Assembly (NCBI GenBank): GCA_032622095.1
Contig: CP136069.1
Location: 11,984,036-12,048,035 of the forward strand
From: Siphonodentalium dalli
Lineage: Eukaryota; Mollusca; Scaphopoda; Gadilida; Siphonodentaliidae
DNA: 64,000 nt
Direction: 5' to 3'
The translations under genes and the position numbers were made by a program. Below are positions 36,021 through 48,754 of this stretch, one piece after another (within the stretch, counting starts at the first letter, position 1; every line of letters starts with the position of its first letter). The notes beneath the pieces are model-generated. The model searched no databases and was not told the origin of the DNA. It was given only the letters and a program-made list of their open reading frames with translations.

Positions 36021-36542
36021 TCTATAATTTGTCTATTGGTAGATTCAATGAATCTCTGCTCTCATTATTCCCATAGAGTCTAGACAGCATATTTCGCCAG
36101 TTCAAAACCTATGAAATTTTGAATTTCTGACAGGGAACTCTATAAAATAACGTGATAAACATTGAATATATCCATGATTGTAAGCGATGGGTTGCCAATT
36201 GGGCGCACAGAAGTTGCCTAGGTCATGGAATCTCGACTGGGGGCCTTCATACAGTGTAGTACCGCATTAACTGACATTATATTAACTAAAACTGCATTCT
36301 ATTTTCCTGGTCAGAAATTCAAAATGTTCACTGGTTTTGAACTGGTGGATTATGATCGCTATGTGGATAACCAGAGTAGAGCAGGGAAAGCAACCCAGAG
36401 GCACAGTAGAGGGCGCCACTGGACAGATCTCCTTAAAATGGTCACTTCATATTTTTGTCCTTGGGAAAAGTTGCTTATCTCTTCTATAATGGTGTGCATC
36501 TTTCAAAACAGCATACATTTGTATATTGCATAATTACTTATT
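36021..36542. other. No gene recognised
   Basis: A 102-codon plus-strand frame at 36225-36533 shows no domain and lies in ordinary AT-rich sequence; I do not call it. Confidence 0.45.
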
Positions 36543-36968
36543 ATACCCCCATGACAGAAGGAAATGGTGGGTATATCTGAACCGATCGTCTGGCCATCCG
36601 TCCGTCCTGGTGTGCACGGATGTTCTTTACTATGAGGACATTTAATGGAGTGTTCAGTCAATTTTTTTTTAAGATTTTCCATTCTAGAATTATTCATATT
36701 TGTTTATCTGGAAATGATGGGTGTTTTTGTCCATCTGAGCAGATATCTCAATCATAAGTTGTCCACCTTAATGAAATTGTATGGATGTTCACTACTATCA
36801 CGACATTTAATGGAGTGTTCATTAGTTTTGTTCTGGTTTTCCGATCTATAGTTATTCATCTTTGTTATTCAGAAAGTGTTCCATTTTTTTGTCCGTCTGC
36901 TTGAGTGTCTCAGCTAAAAAGGTCATAGGTATGCCAACACTGACGGTACGTCACATGTATGGGGGTAT
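36543..36968. mobile_element. Repeat with ATACCCCCAT ends and internal duplication
   Basis: The ends are inverted (ATACCCCCAT / ATGGGGGTAT). Inside, ACATTTAATGGAGTGTTCA and the following TTATTCAT(A/C)TTTGTT recur about 163 bp apart (near 36639 and 36802), as do phrases of the GTCCGTC type. Probably a non-autonomous element; class unknown. Confidence 0.55.
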
Positions 36969-37119
36969 GCACCGGACGACAGTCCAGCTCTTGTTAGATC
37001 ACATTAACGTGAAGAGAGAGTAAATTGAAATTCAGCCGTTGTGACTTCTCCATTTCTCCCTTATAATATACTATGGATAAGTGACTTCTCCCAATTTGAA
37101 TTATCTGGGGTGGTCGCGG

Positions 37120-37372
37120 CCAAGCTCCATGCAGAGTTCAGTCCCCTTCGCCGGACTTACCGTTACATGTCATGTGAAGAAATGTCACATTTATTTATTT
37201 GAGACTTTTGTAAGTTACAATTCATTCTGCATTATTCTGAGAAACTGTCCAAATTCATTTGAAAATTGTCTAGACCAAGCCAGAATGAATTGTAACTGAC
37301 AAAAAACTTCAATACAAAATATTAGATTTAATTAAGAATAGCGAGGGGACTGAACTCTGTTTTGCAGCTTGG
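37120..37372. mobile_element. Foldback MITE with two-tier inverted repeats
   Basis: The outer inverted repeat is about 30 bp (CCAAGCT...GAGTTCAGTCCCC and GGGGACTGAACTC...AGCTTGG). A perfect 17-bp inner pair (AGTTACAATTCATTCTG at 37213-37229 and CAGAATGAATTGTAACT at 37281-37297) lies inside. Confidence 0.75.
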
Positions 37373-38484
37373 ACTTGTCTCTGGGTTAGAGACTCGTGAC
37401 ATGATCTATGTTTATTGGATGTATTGACAATTAGTGGCAAGAAGAATGTTCTCAACAGGCAGATGTGGTCAGATAATACATCAATTTCATTTGTGCCACT
37501 TCTCTATAATAGACAATACCCCCAGAAGGAGTATCCATAATACATGAATGAATTGTATTTGTGAATATTTATCTGTTTGAATTTGTGACAAAGGTTAGCA
37601 CAAATTGGTCTGCAACGAATCGGGATTTTTGTTCTGAAATACACTGATATTTTTTGTGTTTCAAGTTTTGGACTGAAATTTGCTGCAAAACTGTTTATTA
37701 TTTGTGAGTTTTGAGATATTATATATTGTCATCGATTGTCATCCAATACAGTTATTCGACTGAAGCATCATACCGTCATAGCGTAATATCATAGCATATG
37801 TCGACCACCTTCTACCAGTGTGCTAGACAATTGCGACAAAGGTAAATGGGTCACTTAACTCCAAATGCATACTTTTAGCATTGAATGGGAAGATCTATTG
37901 CATATGCAATGGTCTAATACCCAATTAATGCAGGGAGTGATTGCGTAAAGTGACTCGATATCTCAGGGATGCGGCTAGAGAATCTCGTTTTTTTGGGGTG
38001 TGGGGGGGGGGGGGGTTGTTGCACACCTTGCAATTCCCAAATGAACCCGTCCTTAAAACAGATTTAATTTTTCAAGTCAGAGAAATTTAATTTTCAAACA
38101 CGCCCCCCAAGTCACCAATGAGAGGTCCACCAGTCATTAACTGAGAATTCTTAAATTTGAACATGACCAGCGTCCACCATACGTGAACATGTTCCCTCTT
38201 GGTGAACCCGGTGGTTTTGTGAAATTTTACCTATAGTCGACTTTTCCCACTCAGGCAATCGCCTCTCCCCATTTGAATAGTTATCTTCCCAAAGTTTCAT
38301 CGCATTCTGATTACCAGATCTGAAGATATCAATGAAAATATTAGGGGGGGGGACATAATTTGTTTTAGGTATTGATATGTTAAGGGAGTAATAACAAACA
38401 CTCATTTATAGAGATACAACATTTATTGACAACGAATGAATCAAAACATCGATCGAGGACCTGTAGAAAGAAAATCTTCATATA
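37373..38484. other. No gene recognised
   Basis: Contains a poly-G run at about 38001-38014 and a GCATATGCAATG patch; nothing coding. Confidence 0.5.
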
Positions 38485-38570
38485 CCTATCAGGGAGCCGT
38501 GACTCAGTTGGTTTAGTTTGTGGCGCATTATAGGCCAACATTTACCGCAGATTGTTTCGGATATTACCGA
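38485..38570 (+). repeat. tRNA-like SINE head, degenerate; weak
   Basis: AGCCGTGACTCAGTTGGTTT then GTGGCGCATTATAGGCC resembles the first half of a tRNA-derived SINE, with a fair A-box match (TGACTCAGTTGG). A B-box is not clear, and no tail or target duplication was found, so this may be a chance match or an old fragment. Confidence 0.25.
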
Positions 38571-38740
38571 TGTGCTTTCTTCTCTATTTGCTAAAAGTAT
38601 AAACTAAGCCTGAGATCTAGACACACAAATATAAATATAGACTGACGATGCCCTAGATGCTCGAATCTGGCATCCCCAGCGTTATATTATTCTAAGCCAG
38701 CTTTTACATTATTCTAAGGCATGATGCATTACCCACTTTA

Positions 38741-39268
38741 TTGATAAGTATTCCCAGCCAACAACAGCTTGAGATATCAGTTGGGTTGATGCTGTTTTGA
38801 ACCGAGTCCCGTCCCGTTACTCTTATATAACAGACTTTCATTGAAACTACCTAATTCATTTACACATGGAGCCTGGTAATCACGCGAAACCCTGACTGTG
38901 ATTAATCACCCTTCAGAATGTTATATAATTTACCATGATAGAAAAGGGTATCCTGATGATACGATTGTTTAATATATTGTTTCATGCATTTTCTGATATT
39001 GTAACAAATTGCAATTCTCTGGAAAACAATTTAAGGCTTTGTATATTTATAAATATTGTGGCTTTGACATGCAATTGGCATCTGGTGTATGCATGTTTGA
39101 TATCACCATTCACATAAGCACAGCGTCCATTTAACCTAATCACAAGATTATGGGTGTACAGTCTGTTATAGAAGAGTAACGGGATGGGACATGGTCCAAA
39201 ACATCATCAACTCAACCGATATCTCAAACTGTTGTGGACCGAGAATACTATATACTGTTTATCAACTG
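38741..39268. mobile_element. TIR element with about 95-bp arms
   Basis: The left arm 38741-38834 and right arm 39161-39268 are inverted copies (CAACAGCTTGAGATATCAGTTG, CCCGTTACTCTT, TATAACAGAC on the left). The interior is about 330 bp, AT-rich, without a domain. Confidence 0.75.
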
Positions 39269-39390
39269 AGCCATCGGATGTCCGTGTTCTAATTAAGGAC
39301 CACTGGTCCATGTCACGTGATTAGACATAACACTAAATCACCTGTAATCTGACATGTACTATATAGAGAATACCTAGAGTTTTTGTTTGA

Positions 39391-39495
39391 ATACCGAAAT
39401 CTCATTCGTGTCTGGAAAGAAATATAAAATTTTCACTTGCGGCTTCGTAAAAATTTGATATTTCTTTCCAGACACGAATGAGATGTTTCAGGTAT
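39391..39495. mobile_element. 105-bp hairpin, near-perfect
   Basis: ATACC then AATCTCATTCGTGTCTGG and AAAGAAATAT face the exact reverse complement across a loop of roughly 20-35 bp containing CACTTGCGGCTTCG. It is single-copy in the window. It could be a small foldback element or a structured RNA precursor; the sequence alone does not decide. Confidence 0.7.
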
Positions 39496-40249
39496 TTAAC
39501 AAAACACTGTAGGTAATCTTTTTATTATATGCACCTTACTATAGTTCAAAGTTGCTAAGCTATACATATATGTGATAAGTACCGAGTATCCAATCAAAAA
39601 CGCCGAATTGTTGACGACACTTGAGTGTCAAGAGTGTCTGTTTCAACTTTTTCTGTGGAAAGTGTTTGCTTGTTTTACTTCTGCCTACTTATGGTGGTTC
39701 TCCTGTGAAATGACGGATTAAATTATAAGAAATAACTCTTGTTTCTAATAAGCTTTTTGGTTATAACTGATAAGTTTACAGACAATTTACTATAATGCGC
39801 GGTTATTGAATTTGTCTTCAAATTTTTCACTCGGGTAAACCACCAGCAGGCCATATGAAATATAACGAAACATACAGTGAAATAATGAAGTAGTATTTCA
39901 CTGTAGCTTCTAAGAGATACAAACAACGATCTATGTTTGGGTAATTTCCCGCTATTTTATAGGCAATCATATAATAAATACAGATACCTTTATTGTTATG
40001 ACTAATTTCGTGTCAGATACATACAACTCCTCGAGGGATTAAAAAAGAAAATATCATTATATATCAACACAATGTCTCAATCACTGATATTACATGTATG
40101 ATAAACAGAAGTACCTACGGATGATGCTGAAACGCAGGTGTCCAAGTTGACTGGTTCCATGAACAGTTGAGAACTGATAGTTACTATGGGGGCCAGATAT
40201 TTGTGAATACACACAATGGATCCACAGTATTTGACAGATATAATAATAG
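39496..40249. other. No gene or repeat recognised
   Basis: Nothing supported as coding or repeated. Confidence 0.5.
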
Positions 40250-41490
40250 TTATTATACAATGTTGTGTACAGTATGTGTTTTTCTTGTACGAGTCCAGGT
40301 TGTGGTGCAAAATCATATTGGATGAGACATGATTGGATGAGACATGCAGTGTCGAGTCCAATATGACTTTTCATCACAACCGGGACAACAATGTACAATG
40401 ACAATTGTATTATCCATATGTATGTTTATCCAAATTTTGGGGATAAAACTTTAGTGATTACGTTTGGTATTTGCCGGTACTTAATTCTCTATAAAAGCCT
40501 GTATTTGATCGTCAGAAAGCATAATTTGGAACAGTAAACATGTAAATGAAAAAAAAAACTAAATGCGGAAGTGAAACTTCTGCTAAATGATAAATCCACC
40601 AGTGTTGCACGCGCATCACAATTTCACCGATTCATTTCACAATAGTTAGTACGTGACGTCACAGAGTCCCGATAAAAAAGTCATATTGCACACTTGGGAG
40701 TCCAATATGACATTATGGAGTCCAATATGACTTTTTTCCGGATTATCACGTGGCGCGTTTTTCCCAATCAGAAATAGTGTTATTTAAGGGATGGATAATA
40801 ACAACATTTATGCAGGACTGCAGTATGCATATAGTTGCTGATTCATTGTAATCATATGGAAAACTGTTTGTGCCACTTCGTAAGCTGGCCAGATCATGCA
40901 ACAAAACTATGCAAGATAATCGCATGATTTGTCACATATATTAATATTATAAAGTTATTATACAATGTTGTGTACAGTATGTGTTTTTCTTGTACGAGTC
41001 CAGGTTGTGGTGAAAAGTCATATTGGACGAGACACGCAGTGTCGAGTCCAATATGACTTTTCACCACAACCTGGACGAGTACAAGAGAAACTCATACTGT
41101 ACACTACATTGTATAATGACATTTTTATTATCCATCTGTATATAAGTTTATCAAATTTTGGGAATACAACTTTAGTGGTTACTTTTGGTATTTGTCGGCA
41201 TTTAATTCTCTATTAAAGCTTGTATTGATAATCAGAAAGCGTAATTTGGAACAGTAAACACGGAAATGAAAAATAAAACTCAATGTGGAAGTGAAACATC
41301 TGCCAATTCACCAGTGTTGCGCGCGCATCACAATTTCACTGATTCATTTCGCAAAAGTTAATTCGTGACGTCACAGAGTCCCGATAAAAAAGTCATATTG
41401 CACACTTGGGAGTCCAATATGACATTCGGGAGTCCAATATGACTTTTTTCCCAATCGCAAATGGTGTTAGTTAAGGGATGGATAATAATA
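40250..41490. repeat. Tandem duplication, 705-bp spacing, each with two hairpins
   Basis: TTATTATACAATGTTGTGTA begins both copies (40250 and 40955), and both run about 540 bp to GGGATGGATAATA; about 155 bp of unrelated DNA separates them. Each copy starts with a foldback of about 160 bp (complete at 40957-41117: CAGGTTGTGGTGAAAAGTCA and inverse; eroded in the first). Each ends with a second hairpin made from AAAAGTCATATTG and GAGTCCAATATGACTTTT near 40678-40735 and 41390-41445. A consensus CRE, TGACGTCA, is kept in both copies (about 40654 and 41368). Confidence 0.85.
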
Positions 41491-43010
41491 TTTTATATAC
41501 CGTATCTATTGTGGTGCGACCCACGACAAGAGTGAGATTATGATATGTTTTCCTCCAGGTAAGAATTTCAAACTGCACCCCAATTGAACCAGACCAGAAT
41601 GTCCATGTCCGAAAAGTTCTATGACACCCCCACCCCACTTAGTTGGAAATTGAATTTTGCAACTGATACCCCAAGAACTATCAGAAATTTCCAACCTAAC
41701 AACGGCTTCCTAGGATGACCATAAAGGCCGAACAATTTGGTCTCAAGTTTTAATAAAAATGTCGGATTAAAAAAAATATACAGAACAAAATGTGGACGGC
41801 AGAACAAAATTGGAGGCATTTCTTCCAATATATGTATTGCAGTTTATTTTGAAACATTTGGGTTAAAAACGTTTTGGAATATAACTGGTAATATTCTCGC
41901 CAATGTAAAATTACTGTGTCATGGCCTCAAGGTCCTTTATAAGAAATTACTTTGTTTTTTTTTCTGTTGATTATTTTCAAAATCCGCACCAATTGTAATT
42001 AAACTCGAGACTACGTTATTCATTTCTGTGAGCACGGAACGCATGATTACTGACTGTGAACATGTAACACCGCCATTTCGATGGGAATTCAACGATTATT
42101 CAGTGTAACTGACACGAATATGAAAACAATCTGCTGGAATAGACTGGAGAGGAATGTTATGTCCATACAAGAACAGCACGCTGCTTCGTTGAACTTACTC
42201 GATCAAAGGATAAAAAAACAAACAAAAGAATTAAATAACAATTCAATATTCCATCAGTGATTGGCTAGATGTGTTTTGAATTGTAAGACGATAAAACAAG
42301 CTCAACGAGAGCCCCACCTATATTGTGAAAATCGGATCAAAATTGCGAAAATATGAAAAGTCGATTTTAAATCCAATTTTTTTTTTAATTGGTGAACAGT
42401 TTTGCCAATGCTGTGGTACCATTATAATTTGCACTCGGGGAAAATTCCGAAATATCAACAGTCCATTTTAGACCTAATTTATGTTTTTTGAAATGGCTGA
42501 ATTGTTTTGTCTGTCGACTCGTTGCTGACATATCAGCATTCTTAACTCGTGGTTCACCTTCCAGTAATGTTCACCCTGTCAAAAAATATAAATCATGGAA
42601 ACAAGAATGGCCGCTTTTCGACCCAAGATGTTGTCGAAATGGTTGACAGTTGTTTGTTTTTTTGCCAAATTAGACATGTCAGTTGAATAGTTAGCTGCGG
42701 ACACCGACCGTGGGAAATTCAATCAAAATCACAAAAAATGGAAAAGTCAATATTCTACCGTAATATTGAATAACGTAAGTCAATGATTTTGCTAAAACAG
42801 GCTCTTGATTCTGTTTAAAAATCTTAAAAGCAATATTGGTTTTGTAAAATTAGCTTACAACCCAAAACACATCTTGAAGGTTTCCCATCGTCACAATGTT
42901 TCAACATCAACCTGGAAATGTTTTTCTTCAACACACATACATCAATAACACACTGACAAGAAAACACACAAATTGTTAATTATATATAATTATTGAAGGG
43001 AAACCCAATT
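41491..43010. other. No gene recognised
   Basis: AT-rich with A/T runs. At 41500-41720, phrases like CCCCACCCCACTTAGTTGGAAATT vaguely resemble repeat D surroundings, but not enough to assign. Confidence 0.45.
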
Positions 43011-44757
43011 TATTGACCAGGGGCGCCCCCAGACCATGTCGTGTATCTCTACTCTGGTTCTGCCCATGGAGATCATACTCCACCAGTTCAAATCCTGGGA
43101 TCATTTTGCACGGAATATATTACTTAGTTAATACCTGTGCTGTAAGTGAAGGTCCCAGCTCGATATTGCATGATTTAGGTAATTTAAAGTCACATGGCGG
43201 TTTGCGCTCTGAAATACACATAATAATATTTGCTTTTGAATTTGTCTCAGTATCGAAATAGGTCGATAAATATCTGAATTACATTTCTGCAAACATTATG
43301 TAACCCAAAACGACGCATTGAAGTAATAAAAAATACAACTGTGAATACGGTGTTTGGGACCCAAACAGAAAACAGCCATTTGCATGACATGGAACAGAAA
43401 AGAGCGTTTCGTGGTAGTCTATCCCTAATATGGCAACGTAAAGAGCGTGTATCTGTCTTCTGACACAAAGTTGAAAATGGGTGAAAAATGGCTGTGACTT
43501 TGGCAAAGTGTTTTTCAGAGCAAATGAAGCCGGTATAACAATAGTTTGCTTATTTATCGACCTATATTATCCGTCGCTCCAAATTACGTAGACAAAAATT
43601 GGAAGTTCGAATTAGCCATGTCCGTTTAATTTAGCCAGTTTTTCGTTCTGTCACTAACAATCATGGATAATCCCGATTAATAAATTCAATATTAATTGCG
43701 ATAATCTGATCACACAAGTCACAACAACCATGCAATCTAGCTGGAGCTGGAACCACCCCAAATTTAGAACACTACTAAACCAAACTCGTATGCAAAAGGC
43801 AAACATCTCGAGAACACAAATGCATAAACGTATTCACTAAGGCATGTCCAAATGAAATTAAATCATAACAGTGAATTCTATTTCATAGAAACAACGTCAC
43901 TGTGCGAAGTGGAAACATTCAGTTGAAATTACAATGTGGTACAGTTTTGGATTGTCGTGCATTCGAAACAAAAACTAAGTTGGTTTATTGAAATAGATTT
44001 CAACACATTCTTGTGACGATTATGTTTCTCTTAAACTGTTAATCAGCAAGTCGATAATCATATTTGTTCTCAGTAAAATGAGTTGTACTTTATTCCTATT
44101 AACGTCTTATGAGGATATTTTAACAGTACCTCATTTGGTGGTGGTAGGATACGGTTATGTAGTATGCATGCTACAAGTTTGAATTGTTCCGTGAAATATA
44201 ATAAATAGAGCATGTCTTCTCTTCCCCCCATGAACGATAACCAAAACACTGGGCACTATATCCACGTAGTCATCTCCAAGCCGTGCTCTATTTATAAAAT
44301 AGATTATTAAGTAACATGTTTTTCACAATTAAATATATTCCCTACGTTATTTTATCAATGTTATAAAGTAGAACAGGTCAGAGTATAAAAAAGTTCCCAT
44401 GTTTGTAATGGGTCAAGTTCTGTGGTTATATATTGTGGACTAGCTAAAACAGGCTTTGGGAGCCTTTATTCAGTGGCATAGAGGCACATTTTGATATTTT
44501 AAAACTTTTCATTTATTTAAATTTGTTAATTCTGTTTTAGATTTTAACTCCTCTCAATTTAACGAAAACAAACTTTCTTGAAATCATTTTTTTAAAAACA
44601 AATGCCATTATAACATCCACCGGGGTACCCCAATTCACCATACCAAGCTTGATTCAAAGTGATATCGGACCGGAAGCCTGGTAGAAAACTCGCGAACATA
44701 CAGACAGACAGAACGACAGATCATGACTACTCAGGCTCATCTAACAATGTAGGCTCC
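43011..44757. other. No gene recognised
   Basis: Opens with the palindrome GGGGCGCCCC. At 43050-43110 there is a weak tRNA-like patch (GTTCTGCCCATGGAG then AGTTCAAATCCTGG), which I do not call. The rest is AT-rich without supported features. Confidence 0.45.
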
Positions 44758-44805
44758 ATAATTCTGCGGTGGTTAAGGAGTCGATTAATTATGGCATTAC
44801 GGTAT
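44758..44805. mobile_element. Right-end fragment of the Tc1/mariner-like MITE
   Basis: CATAATTCTGCGGTGGTTAA then GGAGTCGATTAATTATGGCATTAC matches the right arm of the foldback family; the left arm is absent. Confidence 0.75.
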
Positions 44806-45044
44806 ATAGTGTAGGCTCCTGGTCCTGGTAAACAAAACGTACCATCACTATGACATCAGATCGTGATAGAAGAATAGTCAATTGATTTTGTTTTTCGGTC
44901 AAGTGATTTGGTCGTGGTCATTTATATGCCATTTCCATTTATTAAATTATTTGCCATTATGTACCCATGTACCCATACAATAGTAAGGTATACCTAGTGT
45001 CGACATCCGAATTGAGTACTCGGCGTTCGCCATCTGTAGCCACT

Positions 45045-45330
45045 TGCGCATGTTGCGATAACTCTATTTTCTATCCGATCAGAACCAAATTTCGTAAATA
45101 AGTTTCCCAAAATACAGATCGAGTTCGAATATGGGCTTGATCTGAGTTTCTTTTTTACGGAGTTATGCCCCTTTTCGACGTAGAATTCACGCATGCTGCA
45201 ATAACTCAAAAAAAATTATTTGATCAAAACCAAATTTCGTATGAGTTTCTCAGCTCAAAATACAGATCGAGTTCGAATATGGGTTTAATCTGATATTTTT
45301 TAAAGGAATTATGACCGTTTTTTTTAATTT
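45045..45330. repeat. Two tandem units of 149 bp
   Basis: GATAACTC/AATAACTC, GATCA(G/A)AACCAAATTTCGTA, AAAATACAGATCGAGTTCGA and TATGGG(C/T)TT(G/A)ATCTGA recur with a spacing of 149 bp (45112 and 45261 for ATACAGATCG). Confidence 0.85.
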
Positions 45331-45495
45331 GAAATGCTTTATATATTGAACTCCTTGCTCAATTTAACAAAATCAATTTTTATTTTTTAACTTTTATAAT
45401 AAAAAAAAATAATTAAAACATTAAACTACCAAGCTGATGAATCTGACATGGTGCGATGGGTCCTTGGATGGTGGGTATTCAAATTGCTAACATTT

Positions 45496-46482
45496 GATGA
45501 ACCCATGGTTCGCGCTGGCCCAAAATTCCCAGGTGCCAACACTGTTGCCAATTGTATTATTTTTAGAGCCACTTTATACTTTCTGTTGCCACTTTTTTCC
45601 GACCAATATTTTTTGGTGCCACTTTTGAATTTGGTTCAACAAACAAGCAAATTACCTATCATATGTATATATTGATTTATTTACTCCCCGTTGAACATAG
45701 CGTGATATTTAAATCTAACTTGAAACTTAGTACACATCCTTTGGTTAGCTCGTGTTTCAGAATTATATCTTTCCTCATGATACTACAACCAGATACGAAC
45801 ATGTTGTTAACATTCGCAGCACGGCATGTAGAACAGAGCATAACATTTTAGGTGGTGTAGCACACGGCGATGTTAAATCAACCAACACTGTATTTGGACT
45901 ATCGGTAATGTCTGAATGTCAAAAGAAATCAGTAATTTTCTTCATTTTAGAAGGATGTTGCGTGTCTGATGCATTGTTGCTGAAATCTAACTTGCGCTTA
46001 CGATTCATATTTGCCGTATGTCACAATTTGTGAAATCTGAATTACGAATGACATATTTATGATAATTTATCTAACACCTACTATCAATACATAGCTTCCT
46101 AACGATGCAGACTTGAGGAAGACCTTTGTTTGGCAATTTTTTGTCAAATTGGAGTCAATAGCCATACTAGTATTATTATCGAGTAGAAATTCGAAACCCT
46201 TTCACCACAGCGATTAAATAAGTCGATCTGACATAAGCCGCGAATCTATTATACGCTTTCAATTAGAACCCAATTACCTATGTCGCGACCGGATATCGAT
46301 GTGTGTTTTGTTTCCGACCGATTGACTGCAAGCTTTGTTATATGCCCAATGGGTACCAATTGCCAAATCTCAAAAAGCTAGGTGCCACTTTTTGTAGCCA
46401 ATCGGGATTTATTTGGAGCCATTTCATTTTTTTATAGCAATTTGCTAAATTGGCAATAGGCAGCGCGAACCCTGGATGGACC
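45496..46482. mobile_element. Non-autonomous hAT-like transposon with 8-bp target duplication
   Basis: The body runs 45504-46474. The left end CATGGTTCGCGCTGG(C) and right end (G)CAGCGCGAACCCTG are inverted repeats of about 16 bp; the right terminus shows the CAGGG start typical of hAT elements. Flanking 8-mers GATGAACC and GATGGACC differ at one base, as expected for an aged hAT 8-bp duplication. Subterminal GGTGCCA(A/C)(C)TTTTT phrases occur at both ends. Open frames inside (for example 45752-46033) match no transposase that I recognise. Confidence 0.75.
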
Positions 46483-47235
46483 CGTCAAAAAGAACAAGAG
46501 CTGGTAACACACTTCCAAGTGACCCAAGTTATACTGTGTCTTTTTCTTGCACTGAGAACAATAACATCAATACGCACGGATAATTACTAGACCAGGTGAT
46601 ATGTCAGATTTAATCTCCTCTGGCATATTTAAAAAACAAATTCCACAGCTTGGATACTGTATCAAACGGGGCCAGATATAGGAGATTTAACCCCCTTTAC
46701 CTATTCCATGTCTTCTAACCTTTTCCAGTATCAAATAACAATATTATTGTGAAATGGCAATTTTCAACAATACAAATAGAACTGCTTACGCTATGATAGT
46801 GATGACAGGCTCAATGGTTTAGATCTTATATTAACCATTCTTTTTTGACCCATAAGTTCCAATAATTTGTGTTGTTATGTACATGTGTCTATACTACTTT
46901 ATTACATAACAGTATACTCTATAATTCAACATCACATCTCTACATTATGATTCCGATCATAGCAATTTCATATCGCCAAATGATGGGTTAAACATCTGCT
47001 GATAGTTATCGGCCTTTCGTCTTTACAAGTAATTGCCTTGTATTGGAGTATTTTTTCTATAAACAATTTTATATATGTATGGAGTTAGATAAATGGCTAT
47101 GATAGAGAATCCAAACAGACATAATATCGAACGATTTAGTGAAACCGGTTAATTTAACCAAAAAAAAAATGGTGGCCATCTTGGAATTAAACATGGCGGA
47201 GGAAATGACCACGAACCAGCTCAGATAGCCAAAAA
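46483..47235. other. No gene or repeat recognised
   Basis: Nothing supported; a short AATGGTGGCCATCTTGGAA patch lies at 47170. Confidence 0.5.
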
Positions 47236-48010
47236 AGCTATCATGAGCTGAGTTATGTCCCTTGGTTTTCACAAACAAAATACCTTATTTTAACCGTTTT
47301 TACTAAACAATGACAGCGATTATAGAACTGAGAAGTATTTGACATAGAACAAAAAGTTATAGTAATTACAAAAAATTAGTGTTTGAAAGTCCAGATGACA
47401 ACATCCAGGGGCGATGAATCCAGGGGGGTGACGAAAAATTCCGTACACAGGGCTCGGGTGGGTGGATCGTCTGAAACCAAGAAAACCCCATTTTTCCGGT
47501 TCTTGCAAACTTTATCCTGATAGGGTTTTTTTCTAATTATTTACAAACACTCATACTGTACTATTGTACAGCAGCCTAAATAACACCATTTTGATTGGAA
47601 GGTGAAAAAATATATATATGTTGCAATACTGAGGCTCTTTACTTTGCTTTAAATTGAACTGACGTCTTAAGTCTATTCCAATATGTTTGTACCATTGGCA
47701 AGCGCGGACAATGACATCGGGTTTGAGGGAATAATTTATAATCAACTCGATCAATATTTAGCAACAAAATATATTTTCCTAATATATAAAACTAAATATT
47801 CCAATTATTAGCAGACAAACGTAAATTTCTTTTAAAAAGCAGCTATAAATGTAAAAAATTATGGAAAGAGGGGGTGAGTCCCCAATTTGTAAGAGGAACA
47901 ACATTTAAAAAAAATGCACATAGGGGAGTGGTCCGATGTTGTGTTGATTGTTTTTACCTCTGTGTATGGATTTGTTAGACCCCCCCCCCCTACACCATGA
48001 TGAATCAGGT
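47236..48010 (+). repeat. Dispersed repeat F, copy 1
   Basis: Shares an ordered set of phrases with 60950-61540: GAGTTATGTCCCTTGGTTTT/GAGTTACATGCCCCTTGGTT, TTTTAACC...TTTTTACT, AAAAATTAGTGT versus AAAGTTAGTGTA, CCAGATGACA, and a poly-C run followed by GATGAATCA. Internal parts have diverged or been lost. Confidence 0.55.
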
Positions 48011-48754
48011 TATTTTTCTGCAGCCAAGAACAATCGTGTTACGTATATGCAAATTTCTTGTAAATTGTCACATCTTTTTTAAATAATCAAACCAGTCGTC
48101 CATATGAAACACAATCTACACTGGCTGATGTGTCCCCCATATAATTATTTTGCTATTTGTCCTACATCCCTCGAAATCCTGTACAGCTACATGAAGTCTG
48201 AAGTTATTCTGGCTTTTGTAACATCCTGGTCGGAATCCGGGGATAAGAATAGGTCGATAACATAATATACGTCTAATATTTATCAACGGACTTTATTTAC
48301 CTGAGATAACTATTACTGATATGGTAAAATAAAGAGTATTTGTCTAACTTGAAAACGAAAATGAAAATATCCGGAAACTTTTCAGAGTAGGCCTATATAA
48401 AGGTGGAAATTGCGTTTATTTGTCGCCCTATTTCACCCCTCTGGTCTGCCGTGGACATATTTTTTGGAACACAAATATGAGCCATGTCCGTTCAGGAAAG
48501 TTGCTGGAGAAGTACATTGCAGAAATGGAATTGATGTATACCCGTTTTGGCTTTCTGTTCTATGCCAAAACCTTCAATTAGACACATAATTTTATTTCTC
48601 AGTATTAAAAGAAAGCTTTTTGATCAGACTGTTCATTTAGTGGTTTGTTTAACAGCCAATACGTACACGATTGGATAACAAAAGATAATGTTGGAATTAT
48701 CAAGTTGGACCCCCCCCCCCCCAACGGAGACACTCTAGCCACGTCCCAGCCCAA
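48011..48754. other. No gene recognised
   Basis: Ends with a run of 12 or more C at about 48710, directly before the minisatellite. Confidence 0.5.

Noticed and set aside
38485-38570. Functional tRNA gene
   Set aside because: A-box-like text only; no B-box or acceptor stem. At most an old SINE fragment, kept as a low-confidence repeat.
43020-43110. tRNA gene or SINE
   Set aside because: AGTTCAAATCCTGG resembles a B-box, but no acceptable A-box or cloverleaf pairing could be built, and no tail or target duplication is seen.
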